Below are positions 11,992-25,986 of a stretch of 64,000 nucleotides of DNA, in pieces. The notes beneath the pieces were generated by a model. The model saw only the letters and a list, made by a program, of their open reading frames with translations. It was not told the DNA's origin and searched no databases. A program made the translations under genes and the position numbers. Source of the DNA: Phialocephala subalpina (lineage: Eukaryota; Ascomycota; Leotiomycetes; Helotiales; Mollisiaceae); contig FJOG01000028.1 in the NCBI GenBank assembly GCA_900073065.1, forward strand, positions 622,188-686,187, read 5' to 3'. Numbering within the stretch: the first letter of the stretch is position 1; each line of letters opens with the position of its first letter.

Positions 11992-14900
11992 ATGATGGAA
12001 AGCTTGGTGACTTCGCCGGGCTCGGGGAGTCCCAAAACGAATGGGACGGATGCATTTGTGGTGGACCCGAATCTCATCGTCAACTACCTCGCGAGTGTCC
12101 TCGAGATTACTTTGGGTGCTACACGGGAGGAGCTGGAGCGTCATGGCAGTCTGCTGTCGCAAGACTCGAAACTTCATACCATTCAAAGATGTACACGGTT
12201 TGCGTCAGAGAACCAGGTAGCACTTTATGTCACAAAGGATATTGCCTCGGCAGGGAGGTTGGATGGTGTGATAGATGATTCTAGTATATGAAAATTCTAT
12301 TCGAGGTCTTGATCTTGGCTGACCTTTTCCTAGATTCTGTAACTTACAACTACACCCTCACAACGGACATTTCCTTCTCCCCTTCGACCACGGGTTCTAT
12401 TGCGCTTCTAAAACGACCTTCTCCTATAGATCCTACGATACCCATTACTTCTCAAGTACAAATTATTAATTTACCTGGAGCGGCACAGTTGAACAGCACG
12501 GCAAATGGACAAGCCGGTGCTTCAGTCAGTCCTTTTGAAGTTTTGCACTCGGTCTTGCATTTAGCGCTGGCGCCATACTTCGATGCAATAACAAAGACTT
12601 CTCATACGACTAATGGCGTTCGCGGCAGATCTGACGTGGAGGGGAAGACCGGTATTCCGGTGACGAAGAAGCGGATAGCTGAGTTAGAACTGGCATTGCT
12701 ACACCTTCAGCAGAACATCGAAATCCCCGACCTGATTCTGCCATTACACCCCATGATCCAGAATGCTTTGGAGGAGGCAGCAGCTCAGCATATCAAGCCC
12801 TCCCCCGAGCTTGTGCCTGCGAATCTTCTTCAGGACAGCACGTTCCTCAACAATATGCAATCCATAGTCAACGGGTGGATCAAGTCGATACAGACGATTA
12901 CGAAGATGTCAAGAGACCCCGCCAGCGGTACTGCTACACAAGAAATCCAATTCTGGTTATCTATGGAGTCGGCATTGGAAGGCATTGGACAACAACTTCA
13001 GAGTGAGGGTGTAGCGCTTACAATGGAGATTCTCCGGACTGCCAAACGTTTTCAAGCCACGGTCAGTTTTACCGCTGACACCGGATTGAAGGAGGCAATG
13101 GAGAAGGTCCAAAAATACAATCAGCTTATGCGAGACTTTCCTATGGACGAACTGCTTTCTGCAACCTCTTTGCCCAAGATTCACGACGCTATTACTTTGA
13201 TCTTTGGGCACCTCAACAAGAAATTACGAATATGTCCGTACCCCATCCGCAGGGCATTACCACTCGTGGAAGCAATCTCGGCAGACTTGGATACTCAGCT
13301 GCACTCATTACTTCATGGAAGATCCTTGATGCACTTGGACTATCGGGACTTCAAGGGCCTCATGGTAACAGCTGACACCATCTGGAAAAGCTGGGATGAG
13401 AACGTGAAAGAGTTCACCAACGTTGCTCGAGAAGTCACCCGCCGAAGGAATGAGAAATTCATCCCTATCAAGATAACCCCAAAACATGCTGATCTTCAAG
13501 CGCGACTAAAGTACATTAGCACTTTCCGTGACAACCACGAGCAGCTCCAAAGGACCATCGTCAACGTCTTGGGTCCCAAGAGTGGAGATGGTGAAAGTAA
13601 TACAAATGGTGTGGTTCTTGTTGAAGAGATGGGTGATGTGGACGCCGTTGAAGAGGTTCAACAAGCCTACGCAGCGCTGAATAGCATTGACTTGTTGGAC
13701 GTCACACCAGAAGGCACTCAGACTTGGGTACAAGCAGAAATTACCTACAATGAGCGGACATCACGTGTGGAGAACTCCATCATTGCTCGATTACGGGATA
13801 GATTAGCCACCGCGAAGACTGCAAACGAGATGTTCCGAGTGTTCTCCAAGTTCAATGCACTCTTTGTTCGACCGAAGATTCGCGGCGCCATTACAGAATA
13901 TCAAACCCAGCTCATTGACAACGTCAAGCATGATATCTCGTCCCTCCATGAACGCTTCAAGCAGCAATATGGTCATTCCGAAGCGCACGCAATGGCACAA
14001 CTTCGAGATCTGCCACCGGTGTCTGGTGCAATCATCTGGGCACGACAAATTGAGAGACAACTTGACGGGTATATGAAACGCGTGGAAGATGTTCTTGGAA
14101 ATGATTGGGCGCTTCATTCCGAAGGACAGAAGTTGCAGAGCGAAAGCAATCTGTTCCGCAAGAAGCTGGACACCCGACCTATCTTTGAAGCATGGCTTCA
14201 TGATGTTCAGAGAAAGCAAATCTCCATTTCCGGTCGCTTGTTCAACATCAACAAAATTCGCGCAGCAAATTACGCCCTTGAACTGGCAGTAAACTTCGAT
14301 CCTCAAGTTATAGCCCTTTTCAAGGAGACACGGAATCTTTTATGGCTCAACTATGCTGTCCCGCACGCTATCAATAACATCTCGAAGGAAGCCAAACGTG
14401 TCTATCCTTACGCCGTTAGCCTGATGGAAAGCACAAGAACCTTCGCTCAGACAAGCCGACAAATTGCTCAGATGTCAGATGTGTCTATTTTGTTGAGCGG
14501 CTACCAGAACGACGTATACGCTCTGATATCAAAGGGTGTTCCGCTGAAGTGGGAATCATTTGTTCATTCATTTGATCTACATATCAAGCCATCCTACAAC
14601 CCAAACGGAGTCGTAGACCATGCTCTCAACAACCGCAACGAGAGCAAGCATGTACAATTCGTGAGAGAATTTGCTGCTTCCGTCTCTTTGCTGCAGAACA
14701 AGACAGCGACTCTCGCTGGGATCAACACTACGATCCAAAAGGCTCTTTCTGAGCTAGATTCCTGCTCGTATGATAGTGTTTCCTTCCAGCAACGTCTTGA
14801 TACCGTCCAGATGGCCGTTGACCAACTTAATCTGGAGAATTATGTGAACCTTGCATACTGGGTTAGGGAGATGAATGCACGAATCAAGACTACTCTGCTG

Positions 14901-17900
14901 GTTCGATTGAGGCAAGCGATATCAAGCTGGATTAACATCTTTGAAAACGAGCGTTCTGAAGGCGTCAATGATGATAGTCGGCGCAAACACCTTAGTATCA
15001 CAAGCACTGCCGATGACCAAACACCTTCCTTAAGACGTCTTGTGCACGAGATCTCGATGCGGAATCAAGTCATTTATCTGGAGCCCCCCTTAGAGTATGC
15101 TAGAGCAAGCTGGTTCTCGCAGCTTCATGAGTGGCTTGGTGTTGTTTGCAATCTCCGAAAAGTCAAGGCGTCGAGATACGAGATGACTTTGACTACTTCA
15201 GGCGACTCAGAGAGTCTGTTCACAGACCTACCCGCATCGTGCACGGGCAGCTTGGCTCGTGTATACACCGCGATTGAGACTAAGCTCGAAGAAATCAGCA
15301 GCTACGTCGATAAGTGGCTACAGTTCCAATCGCTTTGGGATCTCCAATCAGAACAGGTGTATGAAGCACTTGGTGAGCAGCTTTCGAAGTGGCTTCAATT
15401 GCTCCAAGAAATCCGGAAGGCAAGAACAACCTTCGATACTACGGAAGTCAGTCGATCATTTGGTCACCTCACCATCGACTACGACCAAGTACAGACAAAG
15501 GTCAACGCGAAGTACGACCAATGGCAACATGAAATCCTTTCGAAATTTGCCGTCCGACTTGGTAACCGCGTTCGTGAAGTCTATTCCGAGGTTGAGAAAG
15601 CTCGAAAGGATCTCGAAGTCCAGTCGCTCGAGGCCACTTCCACAGCTCAAGCGGTACAATTCATTACTATCGTTCAGATCTGCAAGCGAAAGGTCAAGGC
15701 TTGGGCTCCAGAAGTCGAGATTTTCAGACAAGGGCAAACAACACTGGTTCGACAGCGATATCAATTCCCTGCGGACTGGTTGGGTGTTGAGCAGGTCGAA
15801 TCCGAATGGACTGCTCTCAATGAAATTCTTACTCGGAAAGCCAAAATCGTACAAGACCAGACTGATGCTCTTCGTGCGAAGATCACTGCGGAGGATAAGG
15901 TTGTGGGTGACAAGATTACGGAGATCATTAGTCAATGGAACGAAGAGAAGCCTGTGTCTGGAACAATTGCCCCAGATGTGGCATCTGCAACCTTGATGTC
16001 GTTCGAGACTCGGATCTCAAGACTCCATGAAGAAGCCGAGATGGTCTCGAAAGCCAAAGAAGCTTTGGACCTTCCCGCCAGCCCTGATACAGCTCTTACT
16101 GCTATCTTGGAAGAGGTTCAAGATTTCAAATCCGTCTGGGCTGCCCTGTCTACAATTTGGAAGAGTTTGAACGAGCTTCGAGAGACGCTTTGGAACAGTG
16201 TTCAGCCACGAAAGCTACGATCAGCTATCGATGGCTTGATCAAGATGACAAAAGAGATGCCGAGTCGCATGCGTCAATATGCAGCTTTCGAACATATTCA
16301 GAATGTACTGCGCCAATTCCTCAAGGTCAATCCTGTTTTAACAGATCTCAAATCCGAGGCTGTCCGAGACCGACATTGGAACAAGATCTTCAAAGCCTTG
16401 AAGCCGGGAAAGCGATACTCACCTATCTCAATGACGCTTGGGGATGTGTGGGATCTCAATCTGGCTGCCAGCGAAGTCATCATCCGAGACATCATCGCCC
16501 AAGCTCAGGGTGAAATGGCTCTGGAGGAATTCTTGAAGCAAGTTCGAGAAATCTGGTCAAATTACTCACTCGATCTCGTCAATTACCAGAACAAATGTCG
16601 ACTCATTCGAGGCTGGGATGACCTTTTCGCTAAATGTAGTGAGAATCTGAACTCCTTACAAGCAATGAGACATTCTCCATACTACAAGGAGTTCGAAGAG
16701 GAAGCATCGTCGTGGGAAGATAAGCTCAATCGCGTGCATGTTCTGTTTGATGTATGGATCGACGTCCAGCGACAATGGGTGTATCTCGAAGGCGTGTTCA
16801 CAGGGAATGCCGACATCAAACACTTACTGCCGATCGAGTCATCTAGGTTCCAGAACATCAATTCGGAGTTCTTCGCTGTGATGAAAAAGGTCTACAAGCA
16901 GCCTTTTGTCTTGGACGTCTTGAACATTTCCGGAGTTCAAAAGTCACTAGAGCGTCTAGCTGAATTGCTGAACAAGATCCAGAAGGCCTTAGGAGAGTAC
17001 CTTGAACGAGAGCGTGTATCATTTCCGCGATTCTACTTCGTGGGTGATGAGGATCTCCTTGAGATCATCGGAAACAGCAATGATACTCTACGTATTGCCA
17101 AACACTTCAAGAAGATGTTCGCTGGTCTATCAGGATTGATCATGGATGAAGACCACCTCATTTCCGGCTTCACGTCGAAGGAAGGTGAGGAAGTTCGACT
17201 GAAGAAGGAAATTTCCCTCATCAAGACACCTAAAATCAATGATTGGCTCGCCTTGCTTGAGAGTAGTATGAAAGCTACTCTTGCTGAGCTCTTGGCTGAG
17301 GCCATCGAACAGTACGAGCCAATTTTTGCCTCAGCGGAAGTCGATCAGGCATCTCTTAACGACTACATCTCTGCCTACCCCAGTCAAATTGTCGTCTTGG
17401 CCACTCAGGCGGTCTGGACGTCGACCGTTGAGAAGGCTCTCGAGGCTGGCGGGTCGAATCTTCAAGGTCTCTACGAACAAGAGGTCAAAGTACTGCGTCT
17501 TCTTGCATCCACCGTTCTTGGCGATCTCGACCCCATTCAACGCAAGAGATGCGAGCATCTTATCACAGAATGCGTCCATCAGCGGGATGTCATCGAAAAG
17601 CTTGTCAAGCTTAATGCCACCACGCCGAACCATTACATGTGGCTTCTTCAAATGAGATATGTTTACAAGCCTGAGGGAGACTTCCTCGACCGTTTACACA
17701 TCAAAATGGCAAATGCAAAGCTGAACTATGGGTTCGAATATCTTGGAGTGGCAGAACGCCTTGTGCGAACACCACTCACCGATCGTTGCTTCTTGACCCT
17801 GACCCAGGCTCTCTGCCAGCGACTGGGTGGTTCTCCTTATGGTCCTGCGGGAACTGGTAAAACCGAATCAGTCAAGGCTCTCGGCGTACAGCTTGGACGT

Positions 17901-20900
17901 TTCACCCTTGTCTTCTGTTGTGACGACACGTTCGATTTCCAGGCCATGGGTCGTATCTTCCTCGGCATCTGTCAAGTCGGAGCTTGGGGTTGTTTCGACG
18001 AATTCAATCGTCTTGAGGAGCGAATCTTATCCGCCGTCTCCCAACAGGTACAGAACATTCAGCTTGGCTTAAAGCAGGGCATGGAGGACGAAAAGGCTCA
18101 AATTGAATTGGTTGGCCGACAACTTCGTGTCAATGCCAATACTGGAATCTTCATCACGATGAATCCAGGATACGCTGGTCGCTCTAACCTTCCGGACAAT
18201 CTCAAGAAGTTGTTCCGAAGTGTCGCTATGTCTAAACCCGACAAAGAACTCATTGCCGAAGTCATGCTGTACTCCCAAGGTTTCAACCAAGCCAAACAGC
18301 TATCGAAGCAGACAGTGCCATTCTTTGACAGCTGTGCTGCAAAGCTTTCAAAGCAGGCTCATTATGATTTCGGTCTCCGTGCTTTGAAGAGTGTTTTGGT
18401 TAGTTCAGGAGGTCTGAAACGTGCTCGATTGACAAATTCGGGAGGTCATCTTGGTCCCGAGGAAGAAGTCGAGCCCCAAATCATTGTTCAAAGCATTCGG
18501 GAAACCATCGCCCCTAAGCTGATCAAGAGTGATGTCGAGATCATGAGATCTATCGAGGCCGAGTCCTTCCCTGGCGTGGACTATGTGCCAGCCAGCTTAG
18601 AAAAGCTGAAAGAGGCGATCCACAACATTGCTGAGGCGAGACATCTCGTCGTCAATGAGACTTGGTTGACGAAGATTCTGCAACTCTATCAAATCCAAGG
18701 AATCCATCACGGTGTTATGATGGTAGGTAACTCGGGCTCTGGCAAATCGGTTGCTTGGAAACTTCTACTACAAGCTTTACAGCAAGTTGAAGGTGTCGAA
18801 GGTGTTTGTCACATCATCGATTCAAAGGTCATGTCCAAAGAAGCACTTTACGGCAATCTCGACTCGACCACCCGTGAGTGGACCGATGGACTGTTTACAA
18901 GCATTCTGCGCAAAATCGTCGACAATCTCCGTGGTGAAGAGTCCAAGAGACATTGGATCGTCTTTGACGGCGACGTCGATCCCGAATGGGTCGAAAACTT
19001 GAACAGTGTGCTCGATGACAACAAATTACTGACCTTACCTAATGGTGAGCGACTCAACCTACCATCAAACGTTCGAATCATGTTCGAGGTAGAGACATTG
19101 AAATATGCAACCCTTGCCACTGTCAGTCGTTGTGGAATGGTCTGGTTCAGTGAAGATACTGTCACGTCTAACATGATGGTCTCCAACTACCTGGATTCCC
19201 TTCGAACAGTAGCATTTGAAGATCTAGACGAGGACTCAGTCGCGACCGGCCAATCAGCTGCCAAAGCCCTCGCCCTTCAAGCTCAGGTTGCCGATCTGCT
19301 TCACGCATTCCTCACTACAGACGACTTCATTTCGAATGCTCTAGAGCGAGCCGAAGGCTTCAACCACATCATGGAGTTCACAGTCGCACGAGTTCTGAGT
19401 ACGCTGTTCTCCCTGCTCAACAAATGCGTTCGTGATATCATCGAATACAACGCTCAGCATGTCGACTTCCCTCTGGATCTCGAACAAGTAGAATCTTTCA
19501 TCGCAAAGAAACTTCTACTGGCTCTAGTCTGGTCCCTGACTGGCGACTGTCCGCTCGGAGATCGCAAGGCGTTCGGCGACTGTCTTGCAGGTCTCGCTAC
19601 CTTTGGAAATCCTATCATTGGGGATAATTCTTCTCTCATCGACTTCGACGTCACTCTACCAAAAGCTGAATGGTCCTCCTGGCAAAACTCAGTGCCCACT
19701 ATCGAGGTCAATACACACTCTATCACACAAACAGATGTAGTCATTCCAACTCTTGACACGGTCCGCCATGAGGACGTCCTGTACTCTTGGCTTGCAGAGC
19801 ACAAGCCCCTCCTTCTTTGCGGTCCTCCCGGATCTGGGAAAACGATGACACTCTTCAGCGCCCTTCGCAAGCTGCCGAACATGGAAGTGGTCGGCCTCAA
19901 CTTCTCGAGTGCTACGACACCAGATCTACTCATTAAGACTTTCGAGCAGTATTGTGAGTATAAGAAGACATTGAATGGAGTGATCTTGTCGCCTACTCAA
20001 ATTGGCCGATGGCTCGTACTGTTCTGCGACGAGATCAATCTGCCTGCACCCGACAAGTACGGTACACAGCGAGCTATCTCTTTCTTACGACAGCTCGTTG
20101 AGCAGAACGGGTTTTGGAGAACATCAGATAAGACCTGGGTCACTCTCGATCGCATCCAATTCGTTGGTGCTTGCAATCCTCCAACAGATGCTGGACGAAC
20201 ACCAATGGGTGCCCGATTCCTACGACATGCACCACTTATCATGGTCGACTATCCTGGAGAATTATCACTTCAACAGATTTACGGTACATTCACGAACGCC
20301 GTGCTCAAGATCATCCCATCGCTTAGAGGATACGCCGAGTCGCTCACTAAGGCTATGGTCAAGTTTTACCTCGAATCTCAGCAGCGCTTCACTCCCAAAA
20401 TCCAACCTCATTATGTTTACAGTCCTCGTGAGCTTACTCGATGGGTGCGAGGTATCTACGAAGCCATTCGACCCTTGGAGACTTTGTCCGTGGAAGGTCT
20501 CGTTCGCATTTGGGCTCACGAAGCTCTGCGCCTGTTCCAGGATCGTCTCGTAGCAGAAGATGAACGCAAATGGACCAACGATGCAGTCAGCCGCATCGCT
20601 CTCGAATTCTTCCCAACCATTGAAGAAGACAAGGCCCTCGGTGGTCCAATCTTGTTCTCCAACTGGCTATCCAAGAACTATGTACCTGTTGACCGAGAAC
20701 AATTGCGCGAGTTTGTCAAGGCTAGATTAAAGACATTCTGTGAAGAAGAGGTTGATGTGCCACTGATCCTTTTCAATGATGTTCTTGAGCATGTTCTTCG
20801 AATTGATCGTGTTTTCCGACAGCCGCAGGGACATTTGATCTTGATTGGAGTCAGTGGCAGTGGCAAGACAACACTGTCCAGATTTGTTGCTTGGATGAAT

Positions 20901-23900
20901 GGCTTGAAGGTGTTCCAAATCAAGGTACACGGGAAATACTCTGCAGAGGATTTCGATGATGATTTGCGAGACGTATTGCGTCGATGTGGATGCAAAGGCG
21001 AGAAGATATGCTTCATTATGGACGAGTCAAACGTCCTCGACTCCGGCTTTCTCGAGAGAATGAACACCCTATTGGCAAATGCAGAGGTACCCGGTCTCTT
21101 CGAAGGCGACGAGCTTGCTTCTTTGATGACAGGTTGTAAGGAAGGCGCTCAACGACAAGGCCTTCTCCTCGATTCTCAAGAAGAGTTGTACAAGTGGTTC
21201 ACGCAACAGATCGTCAAGAACTTGCACGTTGTCTTCACGATGAACCCACCTGAGGACGGACTCTCCTCTAAAGCAGCCACTAGTCCTGCCCTCTTCAATC
21301 GTTGCGTGTTGAACTGGTTTGGCGACTGGTCTGATCAGGCACTCTTCCAAGTTGGCACGGAGCTCACACAGCGTGTTGATCTCGACCGACCGAATTTCAC
21401 GGCGCCAGACAGCATCCCGGTTGCTTACCGCGATCTCAATCTTCCAGCTTCACATCGCGAAGCCGTCGTCAACTCCATGGTCTATATCCACTACTCACTA
21501 CAGCGTTTCAACATCAAGCTCCTGAAGCAACAAAACCGTGTCACATTCTTGACCCCTCGCCACTTCTTGGACTTTGTGGCCCAATATGTCAAGCTCTACA
21601 ACGAAAAGCGTGAAGATCTCGAGGAACAACAGAGACATCTGAACGTTGGTCTCGAGAAGCTGCGAGATACTGTCGACAAGGTACGAGATCTTCGAGTCAG
21701 TCTCGCAGAGAAGAAAGGCCAGCTTGAACGCAAGGACGCCGAAGCCAACGAGAAGCTCCAGCGTATGGTTGCGGATCAACGAGAAGCTGAACAGCGGAAG
21801 ACAACATCTCTCGAAATCCAGGCCGCCCTCGAGAAGCAGGAAGCTGAAGTTGCACAACGACGTGAATTGGTCCTGAACGACTTGGCCAACGCCGAACCTG
21901 CGGTCCTAGAAGCTCAGAAGAGTGTCAGTAACATCAAACGACAACATTTAACCGAAGTAAGATCCATGGGTAACCCTCCTCAAGGTGTCAAGCTCGCTCT
22001 CGACTCTGTCTGCACCTTACTTGGACACAAAGTTGATAGCTGGAAAACTGTTCAAGCAATCGTTCGGAAGGATGATTTCATTGCAAGTATTGTCAACTAT
22101 GACAACGAGAAGCAGATGACGAAGAACCTTCGCATCAAGATGCGTAATGAGTATCTTTCGAATGACGATTTCACCTACGAGAAAGTCAACCGTGCTAGTA
22201 AAGCCTGTGGACCTCTTGTGCAGTGGGTGCAAGCCCAGGTCAATTACTCCGAGATTCTTGACCGTGTCGGCCCTCTGAGAGAAGAAGTAGGAACGTTGGA
22301 GGAACAAGCTCTACAAACAAAGGCCGAAGCTCAAGCTGTCGAAAATACCATCAACGCTCTTGAACAGAGTATTGCAACATACAAGACCGAATACGCAGCA
22401 CTCATCAGCGAGACACAAGCTATCAAGACCGAGATGTCTCGTGTGCAATTCAAGGTTGATCGAAGTGTTCGCTTGCTCGACAGTCTGTCTTCAGAGAGAA
22501 CACGTTGGGAAGAGGGAAGTAAATCCTTTGAGACCCAAATCGGCACTCTGGTCGGAGATGTCCTTGTTGCTGCAGCATTCTTAGCATACAGTGGACTTTA
22601 TGATCAGCAATTTAGAAAGAACATGATGGAAGATTGGCTGCATCAACTTCAGCTATCAGGTATCAACTTCAAGCAACACAATCCGGTCACCGAATACCTT
22701 TCTACCGCCGACGAACGACTTGGTTGGCAAGAGAATTCTTTGCCGGTCGATGATCTCTGCACCGAGAATGCAATCATCTTGAAGCGCTTCAACCGCTATC
22801 CTCTGATCATTGATCCCTCTGGTCGGGTGACGGAGTTCTTGGAAAAACAGAGCAAAGACAGACGACTCACTGTCACAAGTTTCTTAGACGACTCGTTCCC
22901 CAAGCAATTGGAAAGCTCCCTTCGTTTCGGAAATCCAATCCTGATCCAAGATGCCGAATACCTCGACCCGGTGCTCAACCACGTACTTAACAAGGAGTAC
23001 CAAAAGACTGGTGGTCGTGTTCTCATTCAACTTGGCAAGCAGGAGATTGATTTCTCGCCGGCCTTCAAGATCTATCTCTCAACCAGGGATCCATCGGCAA
23101 CCTTCGCACCGGATATTTGCAGTCGTACAACTTTCGTCAATTTCACAGTCACTCAGAGCAGTTTGCAAACACAATCTTTGAACGATGTTCTCAAATCCGA
23201 ACGACCCGATGTCGATGAGCGCAGATCTAATCTCATCAAGTTGCAAGGTGAATTCAAGGTTCATCTCAGACAATTGGAGAAGCGATTGCTACAGGCATTG
23301 AACGAGTCTCGTGGAAATATCCTTGATGATGATAACGTCATCGAGACACTCGAGACATTGAAGAAGGAAGCAGCCGAGATCTCCGTCAAGATGAGCAACA
23401 CTGAAGGTGTCATGGCTGAAGTCGATGAGATCACACTACAATACAACATCATCGCTAGATCTTGCAGTGCTGTCTTTGCGGTACTTGAGCAATTGCACTA
23501 CCTCAATCACTTCTATCAATTCTCACTACAGTACTTCCTCGACATCTTCCATTCCGTGTTGCACAACAACAAGCGACTGGCCAACGAGACGAACCACAAC
23601 GTACGCCGAGATATCATCATCGAAGATCTCTTCGTCACTACCTATCAGCGAACATCTCTCGGCTTATTGCAGAAGGACAAAATCACATTAGCAATGCTTC
23701 TCGCTCAAGCTGCTCCCTATAAGATGGATAAGAGCCTTATTGACTTCATCCTTGATGAGAGCATTGAGGGTACCGATGTTTCTACAGAATCCCATAAGAA
23801 GGATGAGGTCTTGGCCAGAGCATCAAGAATTCCCGTGCTCAAGAACAAGCTCGACTCGGTATCAGCTGCTGACTGGGATCGTTTCCTGTTCGAGGAGATA

Positions 23901-25138
23901 GGAGAGAACCATGTCCCACAAATCTGGGGTCCCGAAATGGAGAAGCGAGACCAAGAGCTGCTCTCTTTGCTACTTGTCAAGCTTTTCCGTCTCGATCGCT
24001 TTGTACCCGCTGCCGAGCGTTTTGTCACTGCCGTGTTCGGCGCCGGTCTCCTTGAAACCACTGAAGACCTCAAGCAAACAGTCGATGAGGTCTCCGCAAG
24101 CCGCCCCATTGCGCTGTGCTCCAGCCCAGGGTTTGATGCAAGTTACAAGGTCGACAATCTCGTCGAACGATCTCGTGCTGCATGCACCAATATTGCCATG
24201 GGATCCAACGAAGGTCTTGCAACTGCTGACAAAGCCATTGCCAACGCAGCCGCGAATGGTTCATGGGTGCTCGTCAAGAACGTCCATCTTGCTCCAACAT
24301 GGCTGCAGAGTCTCGAAAAGCGTATGGATTCTCTCAAGCCTCACGCGAACTTCAGGCTGTTCTTGTCCATGGAATCTAGTCCAAAGATTCCTGTCAACTT
24401 GTTGAGAGCTTCTCGTGTCTTGATGTACGAACAGCCAGCTGGTGTGAGAGCAAATATGAAGGATTCGATGGCATCTCTGTCAACACGTTCAGTCAAGAAT
24501 CCGGTCGAGAGAACCAGATTGTACCTGCTCCTATCGTTCTTGCATGCCGTGGTCCAAGAACGATTGAGATATGCACCAAGTCTAGGATGGAAGGGGTTCT
24601 GGGAGTTCAACGACAGTGATGTAAGTACTTTTTCGCCTCTCTGAAAGATCACAAGCTAATGTTTCCGCAGTACGAGTGTTCAGCATTCATCATCGACACC
24701 TGGGTCGAGACCGTCGCCCAAGGCCGCACCAACGTCGCGCCCTCCAACCTCCCCTGGGACATGATCCGCACTCTAATCATCGAAACCTATGGCGGCAAGA
24801 TCGACGACGAAGGCGATTTCAAGCGTCTCACTCAACTCGTGAACTCATTCCTGACTCCCTCCGCCTACGACATCGGCCACAAACTCGTCGAAGGTACAGC
24901 CGGAAACGGGGGCTCGAACATCGACGGTGGACTGGTCGTACCCAGCGGCACAACTCTAAAGGACTTCACGGACTGGATCCAGAAGTTGCCGGAGAGAGAA
25001 CCGCCTACGTATTTAGGACTGCCGGCTAATGCGGAGAAATTGTTGCTTGTGGGACAGGGATTGAGTATGATAAGCAATCTGGGGAAGATTACGGAGTTGT
25101 TGGATGAGGGGGAGCAGTTGATGGCTGAAGCTGCATAA
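11992..25138 (+). CDS. nudA: Cytoplasmic dynein 1 heavy chain
   Basis: Three exons, 11992-12283, 12334-24620 and 24671-25138, encode 4348 aa, the usual length for fungal NUDA/Dyn1. After the N-terminal tail (dimerisation, intermediate-chain binding) come six AAA modules. Walker A motifs are visible in four: GPAGTGKT (about residue 1934, AAA1), GNSGSGKS (2229, AAA2), GPPGSGKT (2594, AAA3) and GVSGSGKT (2936, AAA4). Two coiled-coil stretches of the stalk (about 3200-3300 and 3405-3500) flank the microtubule-binding tip. The product is the minus-end-directed motor for nuclear distribution, endosome traffic and spindle orientation. The C-terminus ([16 protein letters not shown]) is short, as in fungi. 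The middle exon is an uninterrupted 12,287 nt. In the N-terminal join, phase 1 yields [12 protein letters not shown]. Confidence 0.97.
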
Positions 25139-25986
25139 CTGGTGGTGTACGAGAGAGAAGAGAGACTTCATTTCATGTGTCTAGATTTTTAGAGAGGCTG
25201 CTTGCCGAGGTTCAGACTGGCATTGCTTGCGGGCTGTATTACGGGATGGAAAGCGTGATTGTTCTTCGTTGCGGTATTTGCTTTTTTTATACCCAGTCTT
25301 TTTGCTGCGCGGGCATAGACTTCAGATTGCATTTTCTTTTGTACGATTGTTGTACCTTCTTGTAGCATAGCGATTTGGCTGAGATTGCGTAAATGATGCC
25401 TTTCTCTGCATTTGTGTTTTCTTGAAATGACCCGCCGCCTGTAAATGAATGGCATGCTGGGGATCGGGTAACGTCGCTTTCGAAGTGAGTGAGTGAGTGA
25501 GTAACCCTTCAAATCATCAACGCCTGGCCCTGAATATCCCGACACGAACGCAACGGATCCTTGTTCGCGTAAAAAGTCTAACACAGTCTGCAGCCTCACT
25601 TTTTGCCTTTCCGAGCTCACAGGTTAATCCAAGATGCCAGTAAACTTTAAACCAAGATCGTTGCTGATTTAAGTTTGAGCAGGGAGGTCATGCGCCTTGC
25701 ACAGATTACTGTAAGATAAGTCGGCCCAAATGTGGACAAACCTTGAGAACGCGCAGTGAACCTTATTTCGCCACGACGCCTCATCTTCAAAGAGGGGTAA
25801 TAATTCCGTTCATGTTCAGAATCCGAAAACATACGATACGAGAAGATGCACCAATTAAACGTAGGAGAATGGATAATATGGTTTCGAGCAGTCCCGACGT
25901 CGCTTATGGATATTCATTCCTCGTGCTATGCTATTTCCACAACCTTACCAAAACTTAAACTGAGAGTGCAACCTCGCGAGTGATAC
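25139..25986. other. Intergenic between convergent dynein and ecm4 genes
   Basis: The 3' regions of two convergent genes. It contains a short GTGA microsatellite and small overlapping frames without recognisable features. No terminator motif could be assigned. Confidence 0.4.
25485..25502. repeat. GTGA tetranucleotide microsatellite
   Basis: About 4.5 uninterrupted copies of GTGA in the 3' intergenic region after the dynein gene. Confidence 0.7.

Noticed and set aside
15259..15996. 245-codon plus-strand frame inside the dynein gene, and many antisense frames over 12-25 kb
   Set aside because: Shadow frames of the dynein coding sequence; the dynein frame holds all conserved motifs.
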